Shown one piece after another: positions 34,901 through 41,944 of a stretch of 64,000 bases of DNA. The DNA lies in NCBI GenBank assembly GCA_029204225.1, contig CM055111.1, positions 452,453 through 516,452 of the forward strand. The letters run 5' to 3'. Numbering within the stretch: position 1 is the stretch's first letter; every line of letters starts with the position of its first letter. Both the position numbers and the translations under genes were made by a program. The notes beneath the pieces were generated by a model, which was given only the letters and a program-made list of their open reading frames with translations, did no database searches and was not told the DNA's origin. Source of the stretch: Diphasiastrum complanatum. Its lineage: Eukaryota; Streptophyta; Lycopodiopsida; Lycopodiales; Lycopodiaceae.

Positions 34901-36831
34901 AAGGATCATCATGGTCCTTAGATAGATGCTTGTTGTCTACCGGATTTTGCAGAAATTCAGCAAGCTTATTCTCATTGAAAATTACACCTCTACTAACAAT
35001 GATTTCTTTAGTAGTACGATTATACAATTGGTAGACCTTTTCTCTATCAGACTAGCCAACAAAAATACATTTTCTAAACTTATCATCAAGCTTCTTCTTA
35101 GATCTTCAAGGTGCATAAGCATCACATCAATAGATCCTTAAGCAAGCAATGCTTGGTTTGCTGCCAAAAAATATCTCCTTGGGTGTTTTGCCCTCCAATG
35201 CCTTTGTGGGTTATCTGTTTTGAAGATAAAGTGTGTTTTGGACAGCCTTATAGACCTGTAGCTTATAACATTCTCCAAGCAAATTCGGCAATTGTTCTAT
35301 CTTCCTTTCCAATATGTCATTTTGTGAGGTGTAGAGGTTGTTGTTAGTTGCCTTTGAATACCATGCTCTTTGCAAAAATCTCTAATTACAATAGAGTTTA
35401 CTCACAACCTTTATCACTTCCAAGGCATTTTTTTTTGTCCATTTGGCTCTCAACCGAAGTTTCAAACTCAACAAAGAAATTGAAACTTGTGATTTATTTC
35501 TCAAAAAATAGACCCAACAGTTTTGTGAAAATTCATCTATAAAAAGTCATGAAGTAAGTTGCACCACCAAAAGATTGCATTTGAGAAAGTCGCCATAGAT
35601 CGGATAAGATTAAGAATACCTTTTGTGCTTGTTGCTCCATTTATAGGAAAGTTGCATCTATGGTGCTTTCCTAGAATGCAAGCGTAACAAAGATTTGCTT
35701 ACCATTTGCTTCTCATGAAGGAGTTTCAAAGTTTGAAAGGAAAGATCACCAAAGCGCTCATGCCAAAGATGATTGATATCGTCTTTTTGCACTAACAAGG
35801 CTTCTTGATCTTTTTATAGCATGTAACTTATAAAGTTTGTTGTCGCCCCTTCAACCAGCAGTAACAATATGATCTCTATTCTTCACGCGTTTAATAATGA
35901 ATTTATCATGATATAATTCTATCATCATTTCCTTATCGGTTATGGAACTGACAGCAGGTTGTCAGTGAGGTTCAGAATGCAGTCTCTATCGTTCATACTT
36001 TTCCTTCATTGAAGTAGATAGGATTATTACTTTGCCTTCAATTTCTTGGGTAGAATCGTCCCCAAGAATTACCTTTCTTTTGTTGTCCCCTTTCTTGGTT
36101 GAAGAGAGTCAATCATGCCTTGATGTCTTGAGTGATGATGCTCTCGAATCCAAAACCAAACATCCTCATTAGACTATGATTCTCGTGCTACAAGGGCATG
36201 CTCCTTACCTTCTTTATTACCACCAACAAAATTGGAAGATCGAGTGTTAGAATCATGAGGTCTAGAACATAGTTGCCCGTACTGGAACGGAACTTTGCAC
36301 TGTTAGTAAACCTTCTTTTGAATTAGCATATATGTTATCATGGAGCATGCTTCTGAGTTTTTATATCTTACATATAGCAGCCTTTAGACTACGGGTCTTT
36401 GTTCCCGCATCAGGCCACATTACGCTTCGGAGGCATTGTTTGTGGAGCGTCTCTTGGTTGACTTTGTTCTTCAAGCATGTTACCACTGAATAGTGAATCA
36501 AGCTTGGAGCACATATATTGACATGAGTTGTTTCCCCATAAGGTGCTAAAATCAGTTAAAGATCTCGTTCTAGGAATCTAAGCAAGTCATGAAAAAATGG
36601 CACTGAAATTCTGAGATACTGGTAAGGCCAAAAAGAAAATGTAGCATTTATTTTCTCATTAATCTTGTGAGACATAGGTTTATTTTTATGGAGAGGCTAG
36701 GCCTACTGGTTTGCAGTTTTTAAGAGTTCTTAGTTCTTATTGAACCACTTATGATTTTCATTGTGCAGGATCCTGATGAGTACAAAAAGCGAGTAAGGCA
36801 GCAAGCCAAGCTATATCCTCTTCCAGTTTGA
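959..36831 (+). CDS. SCE1: SUMO-conjugating enzyme E2 (SCE1/UBC9), five exons
   Basis: This gene encodes the E2 enzyme that takes SUMO from the E1 (SAE1/SAE2) as a thioester and passes it to lysines, often with an E3 such as SIZ1, in nucleus and cytoplasm. Coding exons are 959-1027, 20890-20973, 27964-28116, 28259-28372 and 36769-36831. Joined they give 160 codons with no stop, the usual UBC9 length. Visible hallmarks are the basic N-terminal helix ([20 protein letters not shown]), the HPN motif in [10 protein letters not shown], and the catalytic cysteine in [10 protein letters not shown] at residue 94 (codon 28090-28092). Every intron is GT..AG and phase 0. Introns 1, 2 and 4 are 19.9, 7.0 and 8.4 kb and carry most of the transposons of this half of the window. 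The C-terminus ([11 protein letters not shown]) looks unlike the angiosperm enzymes I know. Nothing suggests a pseudogene. Confidence 0.96.
1028..3305 (+). other. SCE1 intron 1, 5' part, no gene recognised
   Basis: The sequence is mostly unique-looking. Around 2760-2850 there are repeated GAATCG/GATTCG-type motifs. Around 2940-3060 there are short imperfect direct repeats with TTAGCA and AGGAGT-like words. No coding or RNA gene is seen. Confidence 0.35.
3306..3354. repeat. 26-bp tandem duplication at an element breakpoint
   Basis: The block CCATGAGAGTGAATAGCTGT occurs at 3307 and 3333, a period of 26 bp. It lies exactly where the chromovirus integrase sequence stops matching its other copies, so it probably formed during break repair. 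Confidence 0.7.
3355..3481 (-). pseudogene. chromovirus integrase core fragment (terminal copy)
   Basis: It begins [15 protein letters not shown] and reads to KMAQF, the first part of the DDE integrase core, then switches to unrelated sequence at the 26-bp repeat. It is separated from the upstream integrase zinc domain by an in-frame TAG. Confidence 0.75.
3482..4975 (-). pseudogene. chromovirus RT-RNase H-integrase, second tandem copy
   Basis: RT starts at [16 protein letters not shown], just after the joint near 4975, and includes the catalytic YLDD in [12 protein letters not shown]. It carries on into RNase H ([20 protein letters not shown]) and the integrase HHCC zinc domain (ending [13 protein letters not shown]). 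A deletion near 4612 shifts the frame inside RT; the matching sequence at 6310-6370 is intact. RNase H has also lost the PVAFE segment. The block repeats 5194-6680 with many substitutions, so it is an old duplication or a recombination of two related elements. Confidence 0.85.
4976..5193 (-). pseudogene. chromovirus integrase core fragment joined to RT
   Basis: The integrase core starts [15 protein letters not shown] and runs to the region around [10 protein letters not shown] in degraded form. It then fuses to RT of the next block near 4975, where CGTTAACTTA from RT meets ATCTCGATCACTAAC from integrase. The joint shows that the RT-to-integrase segment is tandemly repeated. Confidence 0.75.
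5194..6846 (-). pseudogene. chromovirus RT-RNase H-integrase zinc domain, first copy
   Basis: A 493-codon open frame (6675-5194) holds RT with YLDD ([12 protein letters not shown]), RNase H ([20 protein letters not shown]) and the integrase HHCC domain. The RT N-terminus ([23 protein letters not shown]) lies in another frame at 6800-6680. A 7-bp loss near 6675, relative to the second copy, explains the shift. A further loss near 5690 removes the residues between LQEF and NSVA that the other copy keeps. The frame ends in the TAG shared by all copies here. Confidence 0.85.
6847..7553 (-). pseudogene. chromovirus aspartic protease region
   Basis: The frame contains the protease region and the linker to RT ([19 protein letters not shown]). 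The active-site triad region DDGST lies at about 7510-7530, by comparison with chromovirus copy 2. Frameshifts split the region. Confidence 0.7.
7554..8665 (-). pseudogene. chromovirus gag with zinc knuckle
   Basis: Gag has the retrotransposon gag domain ([34 protein letters not shown]) and a CCHC knuckle ([14 protein letters not shown]). The start codon at 8665-8663 is followed by a TAG at codon 8 where copy 2 has CAG. A one-base loss near 8093 splits the frame between RIDPF and [11 protein letters not shown]. The coat protein would bind RNA in virus-like particles; this copy cannot make it whole. Confidence 0.85.
8666..9535 (-). other. chromovirus copy 1 untranslated leader
   Basis: This lies between PBS and gag and is partly alignable to 15657-16177 of copy 2. 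It has no credible gene. Stretches such as 9380-9530 do not match copy 2 and may be an insertion or faster-evolving leader. Confidence 0.5.
9536..9549 (-). other. primer binding site (initiator tRNA-Met type)
   Basis: On the - strand TGGTATCAGAGCCA, complementary to the 3' end of plant initiator tRNA-Met. Two bases separate it from the LTR end at 9552. Confidence 0.8.
9552..9584 (-). mobile_element. truncated 5' LTR of chromovirus copy 1
   Basis: Thirty-three bases beginning TGTTACAATC match the ends of the LTRs at 10839 and 16194, then stop abruptly after CCTCCAGGTG. LINE sequence follows. Confidence 0.8.
10676..10689 (+). other. LINE 3' UTR hairpin (copy 1)
   Basis: ATACC-TTAG-GGTAT forms a perfect 5-bp stem with a 4-base loop. 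It matches the hairpin at 18639-18652 in position and shape, with one base pair changed on both sides. Confidence 0.6.
10710..10744. repeat. (TC)n microsatellite tail of LINE
   Basis: About 17 TC units follow the LINE's AATAAAGAT directly. A short (CG)n run then leads into the next LINE. Confidence 0.9.
10834..10838. repeat. target site duplication CCTTG (left)
   Basis: CCTTG precedes the LTR at 10839 and is repeated at 16640-16644 after the other LTR. Five bases is standard for gypsy integration. Confidence 0.85.
10839..11284 (-). mobile_element. 3' LTR of chromovirus copy 2
   Basis: 446 bp from TGTTACAATC to CCCTAACA (as written on +), closely matching 16194-16639 with few substitutions. 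A purine-rich AAGGAAGATGGAA on the - strand just outside is a likely polypurine tract. Confidence 0.9.
11285..11818 (-). pseudogene. chromovirus integrase core and chromodomain-like tail
   Basis: The core begins [18 protein letters not shown] and reads through [19 protein letters not shown] at 11785-11510, covering the first two acidic positions. Frameshifts follow. A fragment reading [10 protein letters not shown], characteristic of chromovirus integrase chromodomains, lies near 11370-11410, with sequence between the core end and it deleted. Chromodomains steer such elements to chromatin. Confidence 0.7.
11819..12540 (-). pseudogene. chromovirus RNase H and integrase zinc domain
   Basis: RNase H ([20 protein letters not shown]) at 12540-12326 is followed after a stop by the integrase HHCC domain at 12319-11819 ([28 protein letters not shown]). 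The frame ends at the TAG at 11819-11821 that all copies share. RT should precede this block but is missing. Confidence 0.8.
12541..13129 (-). pseudogene. chromovirus zinc knuckle and protease region
   Basis: The frame shows CCHC ([14 protein letters not shown]) and the aspartic protease site [16 protein letters not shown] at about 12840-12880. The following linker frame ends [12 protein letters not shown] and fuses directly to RNase H at 12540. Confidence 0.8.
13130..13678 (-). pseudogene. chromovirus gag, C-terminal part
   Basis: Gag domain sequence [19 protein letters not shown] to MAMPETGV matches copy 1 gag closely. It is cut off from its N-terminal part (15656-15375) by 1.7 kb of copia sequence. 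Confidence 0.85.
13679..14250 (+). mobile_element. copia 3' end fragment, + strand, inside gag
   Basis: The frame [19 protein letters not shown] is the C-terminus of a copia RNase H, on the strand opposite to the surrounding gag. A purine-rich AAGGGAGAG then leads to CGTTAGAGTAG, a likely LTR start with TG changed to CG. LTR-like AT-rich sequence follows to about 14250. Confidence 0.65.
14280..15374 (-). mobile_element. copia gag-protease fragment, - strand, inside gag
   Basis: Reading the - strand: a copia gag piece ([34 protein letters not shown]), protease ([16 protein letters not shown]) and the pre-integrase start ([17 protein letters not shown]). The protease active site, normally DSGA, reads DLGV, so it would be inactive. 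Together with the + strand piece at 13679-14250 it fills a 1.7-kb gap in the chromovirus gag. Confidence 0.7.
15375..15656 (-). pseudogene. chromovirus gag, N-terminal part
   Basis: The frame starts [18 protein letters not shown] at 15656, keeps the coil-like region ([16 protein letters not shown]) and ends [10 protein letters not shown] where copia sequence takes over. Copy 1 shows how gag continues across the gap. Confidence 0.85.
15657..16177 (-). other. chromovirus copy 2 untranslated leader
   Basis: Sequence between PBS and gag, similar to 8666-9300. A 169-codon + strand frame at 15766-16275 crosses into the LTR and is judged spurious. Confidence 0.5.
16178..16191 (-). other. primer binding site (initiator tRNA-Met type)
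   Basis: On the - strand TGGTATCAGAGCCA, two bases inside the 5' LTR. It is the same as the PBS at 9536-9549. Confidence 0.85.
16194..16639 (-). mobile_element. 5' LTR of chromovirus copy 2
   Basis: 446 bp, TG..CA, nearly identical to 10839-11284, followed by the CCTTG repeat. Confidence 0.9.
16640..16644. repeat. target site duplication CCTTG (right)
   Basis: Partner of 10834-10838. Confidence 0.85.
17641..18600 (+). pseudogene. LINE ORF2 remnant (RT N-terminal half)
   Basis: The frame 17653-18117 resembles the region after the endonuclease ([24 protein letters not shown]). The frame 18126-18617 is the RT N-terminal part: [33 protein letters not shown], then motif A reduced to VLFTDVF. 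It then jumps to the 3' UTR, so the YxDD part of RT and the C-terminal domain are deleted. No endonuclease domain lies upstream. Confidence 0.7.
18639..18652 (+). other. LINE 3' UTR hairpin (copy 2)
   Basis: ATGCC-TTTT-GGCAT forms a perfect 5-bp stem with a 4-base loop. It lies between GACATGTAC and AATAAAG, as in copy 1. Confidence 0.6.
18672..18705. repeat. (CTTT)n(CT)n tail of LINE
   Basis: The repeat follows AATAAAG directly, replacing a poly(A) tail. Confidence 0.9.
18706..20889 (+). other. SCE1 intron 1, 3' part, no gene recognised
   Basis: There are AGTCA-type short repeats near 18845-18885 and a CT microsatellite at 19754-19778. A CATCCT-like run lies near 19180 and a G run at 20687-20699. 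A 94-codon - strand frame at 19074-19358 has low-complexity RMRM repeats and no domain. Nothing else is supported. Confidence 0.35.
19754..19778. repeat. (CT)n microsatellite
   Basis: About 12 CT units after ACCTTTTGGAATTACCAAGACAT, which faintly resembles the LINE 3' end upstream of the other tails. Confidence 0.85.
20890..20973 (+). CDS. SCE1: SCE1 exon 2
   Basis: Acceptor TATGCAG|GGA and donor GGT|GTAAGT. It codes 28 residues, [12 protein letters not shown] to LPGKVG, the first strands of the UBC fold. Confidence 0.95.
22845..22914. repeat. (TC)n microsatellite, 70 bp
   Basis: Pure TC repeat in SCE1 intron 2. Confidence 0.95.
23901..24115. repeat. tandem duplication, about 103-bp unit, two copies
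   Basis: TGTTCACT..CATA.AAAATCTGCCCA..TTCAAATTT..CGATGCCA occurs from 23901 and again from 24004, each ending in ACCACATTCATAC. The copies differ by several substitutions. Confidence 0.75.
26130..26152. repeat. (TC)n microsatellite
   Basis: About 11 TC units in SCE1 intron 2. Confidence 0.9.
27964..28116 (+). CDS. SCE1: SCE1 exon 3 with catalytic cysteine
   Basis: Acceptor TTTGCAG|ACT and donor TCA|GTAAGC. It codes 51 residues including [20 protein letters not shown] and the active-site cysteine at 28090-28092. HPN, just before the cysteine, holds the oxyanion residue. Confidence 0.97.
28259..28372 (+). CDS. SCE1: SCE1 exon 4
   Basis: Acceptor TGTTCAG|GGT and donor CAG|GTATAC. It codes 38 residues, [19 protein letters not shown] to AYQLFIQ. 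Confidence 0.96.
28480..29900 (-). mobile_element. Ty1/copia 3' remnant (RT end, RNase H, LTR)
   Basis: On the - strand, broken frames read RT end ([31 protein letters not shown]), RNase H ([20 protein letters not shown]) and the C-terminus ([17 protein letters not shown]). An LTR-like start (TATTAGAAAAATACTC) is at about 28814 and the LTR may run to about 28483. Many stops and shifts mark it as old. It may be the 3' part of the copia relic at 34690-36300. Antisense to SCE1. Confidence 0.7.
30103..30300. repeat. GC-rich tandem hairpin cluster
   Basis: CCGGGGGGCTACTGCCCCCCGG at 30140-30161 makes a 9-bp perfect stem. CGGGG..CCCCG and GGGGACTACCGCCCCCC-like units follow with CCCCC(G/T)AA spacers. 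It sits in AT-rich surroundings in SCE1 intron 4. Not coding. Confidence 0.6.
30454..30458. repeat. target site duplication ATGAC (left)
   Basis: ATGAC precedes the copia LTR and recurs at 34493-34497. Confidence 0.85.
30459..30892 (-). mobile_element. 3' LTR of copia element
   Basis: 434 bp, TG..CA. A purine-rich AAGGAGGG tract on the - strand precedes it. It keeps a segment near 30660-30740 that the 5' LTR lacks. Confidence 0.9.
30936..32126 (-). pseudogene. copia RT (part) and RNase H, 396-codon frame
   Basis: The frame includes the RT palm core ([18 protein letters not shown]) and the catalytic YVDD ([12 protein letters not shown]). RNase H follows ([44 protein letters not shown]) and ends at ADVFTKAL. 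It is intact as a frame but starts inside RT because of a frameshift near 32060. Normally it would copy element RNA into cDNA. Confidence 0.85.
32127..32430 (-). pseudogene. copia RT N-terminal part
   Basis: The frames [32 protein letters not shown] and [15 protein letters not shown] are the RT N-terminus, shifted against the rest near 32150 and 32060. Confidence 0.85.
32573..33487 (-). pseudogene. copia gag with zinc knuckle (304 codons)
   Basis: A full gag frame: N-terminal [19 protein letters not shown], a UBN2-type gag core, a lysine-rich stretch, then CCHC ([14 protein letters not shown]). It runs open from its ATG to a stop and would make a complete gag. Downstream, protease and integrase are missing: sequence jumps to the linker before RT within about 150 bp. 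Confidence 0.85.
33488..34108 (-). other. copia untranslated leader
   Basis: Sequence between the 5' LTR/PBS and gag. A 126-codon frame at 33646-34026 has no domain and is not credited. Confidence 0.5.
34109..34124 (-). other. copia primer binding site
   Basis: On the - strand TGGTATCAGAACCATT, directly abutting the LTR end; initiator tRNA-Met type. Confidence 0.85.
34125..34492 (-). mobile_element. 5' LTR of copia element
   Basis: 368 bp, matching the 3' LTR apart from an internal loss of about 66 bp (near 34318-34335) and a few substitutions. Confidence 0.9.
34493..34497. repeat. target site duplication ATGAC (right)
   Basis: Partner of 30454-30458. Confidence 0.85.
34690..36300 (-). mobile_element. 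decayed Ty1/copia protease-integrase relic
   Basis: Broken - strand frames read from about 36180 downwards: a decayed protease site (LDSRASS), integrase pieces, [16 protein letters not shown] and [14 protein letters not shown], then [19 protein letters not shown] at 35027-34950, the usual region before RT. Stops and shifts are frequent. It may belong with 28480-29900 as one old element later opened by insertions. Confidence 0.65.
36769..36831 (+). CDS. SCE1: SCE1 exon 5 (last coding exon)
   Basis: Acceptor TTGTGCAG|GAT. It codes [20 protein letters not shown] and TGA at 36829-36831, the C-terminal helix of UBC9. Confidence 0.95.
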   Translation, partial: DPDEYKKRVRQQAKLYPLPV

Positions 36832-37934
36832 TTTTACAAGCTCGTTCACGTGTGTAGTGTGTTGGACCGGGGATACAAAATGATTCTGTTAAGTTCTATA
36901 TAATCAACTCAATACCTTGTGAAAGATTCTAAATTCTGGATGTATAGTACATGTTGCTAGAGTTTACAAGTTCAAGGGTAATTTATGTTTGGAACAATAC
37001 AGATTAGTAGCTTGCATTTTTTGGCATGTGACTGGCAGATGCACATGTATTTAGACATTGGACATTGAAATGTAGAAAAGTCTAAGGTTTTACCCTGTAA
37101 TTGATTTGCGCATACTTTTATATTGAGTAAGAAAGCTGGTTATACACAACGATAAACTCTAGTGATGGCTGTGACAAGAAGGTGACATCTTATTGACCTT
37201 ACTTTAATGGACTAAGTATTTTAGGAGTTCAGGGTTGCTGTAGGAAACAATTCCTAAATCTGGAAAGTAACGTTGGGTATTTGACATCACACCAAAGCTG
37301 TGAGATACACAATCATCAATTCTGGTTAGAAGCACAATAAGATCAAGTAGAATCTGGTATCACACAGCTTAACTTTGGAAATCTGGTTTGATTTGTGGAA
37401 AGGTACAGATGGATTCTTTACCTACATGAAATCTCATGTTACTCTGCGTCACATGAAAGAAATGAACGAATTGAGAAAAAAAGGGAGAATTGGCATGCTG
37501 ACATCACCAATTATGAACAATGTGTGTTTGGAAGAGTTAGTATCTAAAACCTGTTAGAAAAATTCAGATGTCTTTATGTTCTGGTTCTGACTGGGATCGC
37601 TGTTTATCTGGTTGCAAAATCCAAGTACTTGCAGGAATCTGGTTGCGTGACGCGCCTTATGTCCCAAGGACTAAAGCTCTTTGTTTTTAACAAACCACTT
37701 TTGATTCTGAAGGACAAGCAGCTGATCATGAGGCACGAGTTCTTGAACAACGTGCATTTCAATGACATTGGTAGCCGTCACAATTAGTTACAGATTTTCA
37801 GAAGCATCGCTTTTTCCTTGTTTTGTTGGTTTACACTTTGGAAAATTTGAGCTTGGTTAGGTAAAAAAAGAACATGTACAGGATGTAATGACGGAAGTCA
37901 TTTGTAGACAGCAGCGATAATAGAAAAGATAAGA

Positions 37935-37937
<3 letters not shown>

Positions 37938-37991
<54 letters not shown>
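37938..37991. repeat. (AG)n microsatellite, 54 bp
   Basis: Pure AG repeat downstream of SCE1. Confidence 0.95.
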
Positions 37992-37993
<2 letters not shown>

Positions 37994-40149
37994 ATTTTGT
38001 GCTGAGCAAGCTAGTTTGATTGTATCACTCGCTAAGCTTGTAGGCCTCATGAGTAAGTCTTCCATCATTAAGTCCTCTCTCTTTTCTACAAGTGTAATTT
38101 AGACGTTCACAAAATGATTTTCATTCTAGTTCTTATTGTGGGATGAACCTAACAGTTGAGCATCTCAGCACAATTTTAAGGCTTTGGCTATTGAGTTAAA
38201 TATAGATCCGAGTGTCTTGAAAGATGCAACTAAGTTGGATAACACTTTCCAAAAAGACAAAAGCGGAAGAGTGAGTCTATATGGTTCCTATTCTGCAGAT
38301 TCTGCCAACATAGGCGAATAATCAAGTGTTAAAGTGTGGATGCAAGTAATGCAGTACTACCAATAGTGGGCTAACATTTGTGCTATTGACACAAATTTAC
38401 ATATCCCCAGGCATTTGTGCAGCCGAGCCAAATCTGGGGAAATTGAAGCAAAACTGAGGATCTCAACACCATGTGAACAAGCCAAGATGTTGGTTTGGTT
38501 GTCTTAGGATGCTCAAAACACTGTGCATCTCTCTCAATTACCCCTCTGTTATGTGATGGTAAGGCGTGGAATTACAGCATCCATTTTCAGTCTATAACTA
38601 TAGAAGCGATCTTATTTCATTCGTTCCATGATTGTTTGTACTTCGGAGTGATGGATGCACGCTACAAAAACCTAGATGTTTTGAAAATTTTGGCTACGTG
38701 TTTTTTTTTCCTTAGAAAGGTAATAGAAGTGGTAGCTCCATAATCGACCCTCCAGTTTTGTTCAGTTTTTGATAGGCACAAGCTTATGCATGATATTGAA
38801 TGAAGACGTGAATTATATAGAAAGAAATATTACATACAACACAATATGGGAATTGGATATTAAGTTTTCCATTACAATGAGCAATTTATATCTGAAAATT
38901 GATCTTAGAATTGGGAACAATTTGGGTGGGAGCATTTCAAAGAATTTCAATGCTTTGACTCAATGTTCAAAAGGAGTTTTATAAATCATGTATAGTTCAT
39001 ATGTAAAGTTGAGCTTGATATTCTCTGCCGAATTATAGATCACGATGCTCATACATTGTTATTCAAGACTTTACACAATGACTTTGTCATGTAAATAACA
39101 AGAACGTATGAAATGACTACTAAGCATTAGGGCAAAACTAGTTGACATCAATCCGTAATTAACGATGATAACATAATTGACATGAATGCATTACTCAAAT
39201 GGTTTTCTGGTGGACTAGATCAAGATCATTTGAGGTGTGGCAATGGATAGTGAGGTATATCATTAAATGCTTCATTATTGTTCTCTATGTTTTAAAGTGG
39301 ATCTGCTCTCATTATGGATAAGCTAATTAGGTGAGTGAACTATTATTGAATTTCACGGTATTTGTAAGTGCCTTATTTTCTACATACTAATACACATTGG
39401 AGAAAATGTTATTATTTAACTCAGATGATTAGACTATGTATAGCAAAAAAAGTAAAATGTTGCTTGAACCATGAGATTATTTTACACAATGTTCGAGGAT
39501 AGTTGCTTATGCCTTTTGTAATTGCACAATTGTATGTGACTTGTTAGCTCTCATGTTAGGCACTTACCTAGTTTTAATGCAAGATTAAATGGTTGTAGGA
39601 AATTGATTTTTGGTGTTTCATGTTACAATACTAAAGGTGGTTCTTGCTACTCAGTTTGCAATTTGCTAAGTGCATGCACACTTCATTCAACAATCTAGTA
39701 GGGTTAAATATTACCCAAATGGTGTAATGACATGAAAGGCTAGGGTTGTAGGAGCCTATGTACCATATGTAGTTCCATAATGCCAACTTGGTTGAAATGG
39801 ACGGTGATCTCTCGATTTGATGAGTATAGAAAGTGAGACATGGCCTAGCTTTTGTGACAAAAGTAGGAGATTGAAGAAAAAGGTGATAGATGAATAACAC
39901 CTTGCCTTTTTTGAGGTATTTAAAGTACTTTAGATTATATTAAATATTTCCTTCCAAGCAAATTGCACCTTGATGGCAACAAATCTATCTCAAATATCTA
40001 CACAATTAAGGTAGATGTTGATTGCAATCCATGTAATTATGTACACGTCTCAAATGCTCATTTACTTATTGTAACTTCCAATCAATTTCAGTATGTTGAT
40101 AGAGGCATGCAATATGTATTTGAGTCATATTTTGATTAGCGAATCCAAC

Positions 40150-40320
40150 AAAATTGGCTCAGTTGGTTAGCTTGGCGTCCAAAGTTCTTTGATCTTGGGT
40201 TCAAGCCCCTCCCTTAGAAACCAAGGTGCATATTTTGATTAGCTTAGTTGGTTAGCTTGGCATCCAAAGTTTTTTTGGTCCCAAGTTCAAATCATCCCTT
40301 TAAAAACCAAGATGCATATT
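40150..40320 (+). repeat. tRNA-like SINE candidate, tandem dimer
   Basis: The first unit has an A-box-like TGGCTCAGTTGG at 40155-40166 and a B-box GGTTCAAGCC at 40198-40207, about the spacing found in tRNA genes. A second, more decayed unit follows (TAGCTTAGTTGG, then AGTTCAAATC near 40283). Both units share TTAGCTTGGC.TCCAAAGTT and end ACCAAG.TGCATATT. It cannot fold as a normal tRNA in my reading. Confidence 0.5.
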
Positions 40321-41289
40321 CAAGGGATATGTGCAAAGATGTGTGAAGATGGAATACTTGACATGACTAATTGCATTGTGAATTCAATCTTTCATCAAAC
40401 ATTAGAAGGGACTTGAAATAAAAAAACAATGTTTTTTTAGATACTTTTTCCTTATCCAATGAACCACCTTGCTTAATACACATTTTTAGATGGATCATAC
40501 TTCAAGTATGGAGATTATCTAGTGATTTTGCTAAGCTAGTTGATAGAAGCTCAATGAATTGATGGATTTCTTTATAGCAACAATCTCTTGGTAAGGATTT
40601 CATTTTAATTTGCTTGTTCGATCCTAACACTTTTAAGATCATTTTATCTATTTTCCCTTACTATCTATAAAATTTTTATGTACATTTGTTTCTCTACATG
40701 AAATCATTTTCAATTGTCATTTCAAGAGATCTGGACGTTATAGTAACGGTCAATTGCCTCTTTTTTATCCAAATTTTGGTACATGTTACGAGAAAATCAA
40801 CTTTGTCCTTGATATCAAAGTCCTATCATCTTTCCCCACATGCAAAAGTGAGTATAATGTGGACATGAATGAATGCTACTTTAACAAGCTATTGACATTA
40901 GAATTCTACAACATGGATTTGAGCAAAAAGTCTACTTCAAGGGTTAATGCTTGTTATCAATTGCCTATTCCTTGCACACAGGGCTTGTTAAGTTCCTACT
41001 CCAACCAAACCATTCTTTGAAAAAAAGATGATGTCCCAATTGAATGGATTTGAAAGTCCTAGTACAATGATTCACATTGCCACTCAAGCAGAATACACCA
41101 ACACAACATAGATTTTTACACACACAGACACACTAGGAAAAGAGAGTCGCAACAATATCTGTATGAGGATTACTCTAATCCCTAGATAATAGGATCCTAC
41201 TGATGGTCTCACTAGGTTGAATGTCTAAGTTAGAAAGACTAGTAAACATTATTAAACTTATTTGTAATAATTTTGTTAGTCATTATTTT

Positions 41290-41940
41290 TACAATTCTCC
41301 TCCTTAATGACTAGTCTATACACCCATAAGTGAACAAAAAATTGAGACTTTTCCTTTGCTAAGCCCTTTTATAAAGCATGTCAACAATTTGCTCGTTTGT
41401 CGAGCTCCATTCCTTATCTTCAATTTTCTCTTGTATGAAGTGGTAGTGGACCTCGATGTGCTTGGTGCGAACGTGAAACATCGGGCTCTTAGCAATTAAA
41501 ATGCAACTCTCATTATCGCAATAAATTGAAGTTGTATCGCCTTGGTCTTCACATTTAGCTAGTAATTGTCAAAGACATACGTTATCCAATAATCTACTTT
41601 ATTTGATGTGAAAGTATGGTGGGTTTCTTTTGGCTCACCCATGATATTATTGTTAAACCAAGTGAAAAGGTGTAACGTGTGATGTATTTTCATTTCTCAA
41701 TATGAACAACCCAATTTGCATCGTCGTGGCCCTAAAGTTTGAGATTAGCACTTGTTTCATACTTAAGGCCATAGTTGAATGTCCTCTTAAGGTATCATAG
41801 TATCCTCTTAGCTGCACGCTAATGAGATTTCCTTGGATCTCTCGTAAATTGACTCATCATTCCTACAACATAAGAGATGGTTTGGTGATAATGGTGTAGA
41901 TGAGACTCCCGACCATCGTTCTATAAAGCATATCAATCAC
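41290..41940 (-). mobile_element. decayed copia RT/RNase H fragment
   Basis: On the - strand broken frames read MVGSLIYTIITKPS, then [31 protein letters not shown] and a HIEVHYHF-like C-terminus near 41455. An LTR-like start follows near 41290. Old and inactive. Confidence 0.6.
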
Positions 41941-41944
41941 CAAA

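Larger units (their letters stand above)
36832..41289. other. SCE1 3' flank and intergenic DNA
   Basis: The 3' UTR presumably occupies the first few hundred bases; no clear poly(A) signal is assigned. An (AG)n microsatellite is at 37938-37991 and a tRNA-like dimer at 40150-40320. AT-rich frames at 38495, 39631 and 40754 have no recognisable domain. Confidence 0.4.

Noticed and set aside
40150-40230. Functional tRNA gene
   Set aside because: The boxes are present, but I cannot fold a proper acceptor and anticodon stem, and the sequence is tandemly repeated and decayed.
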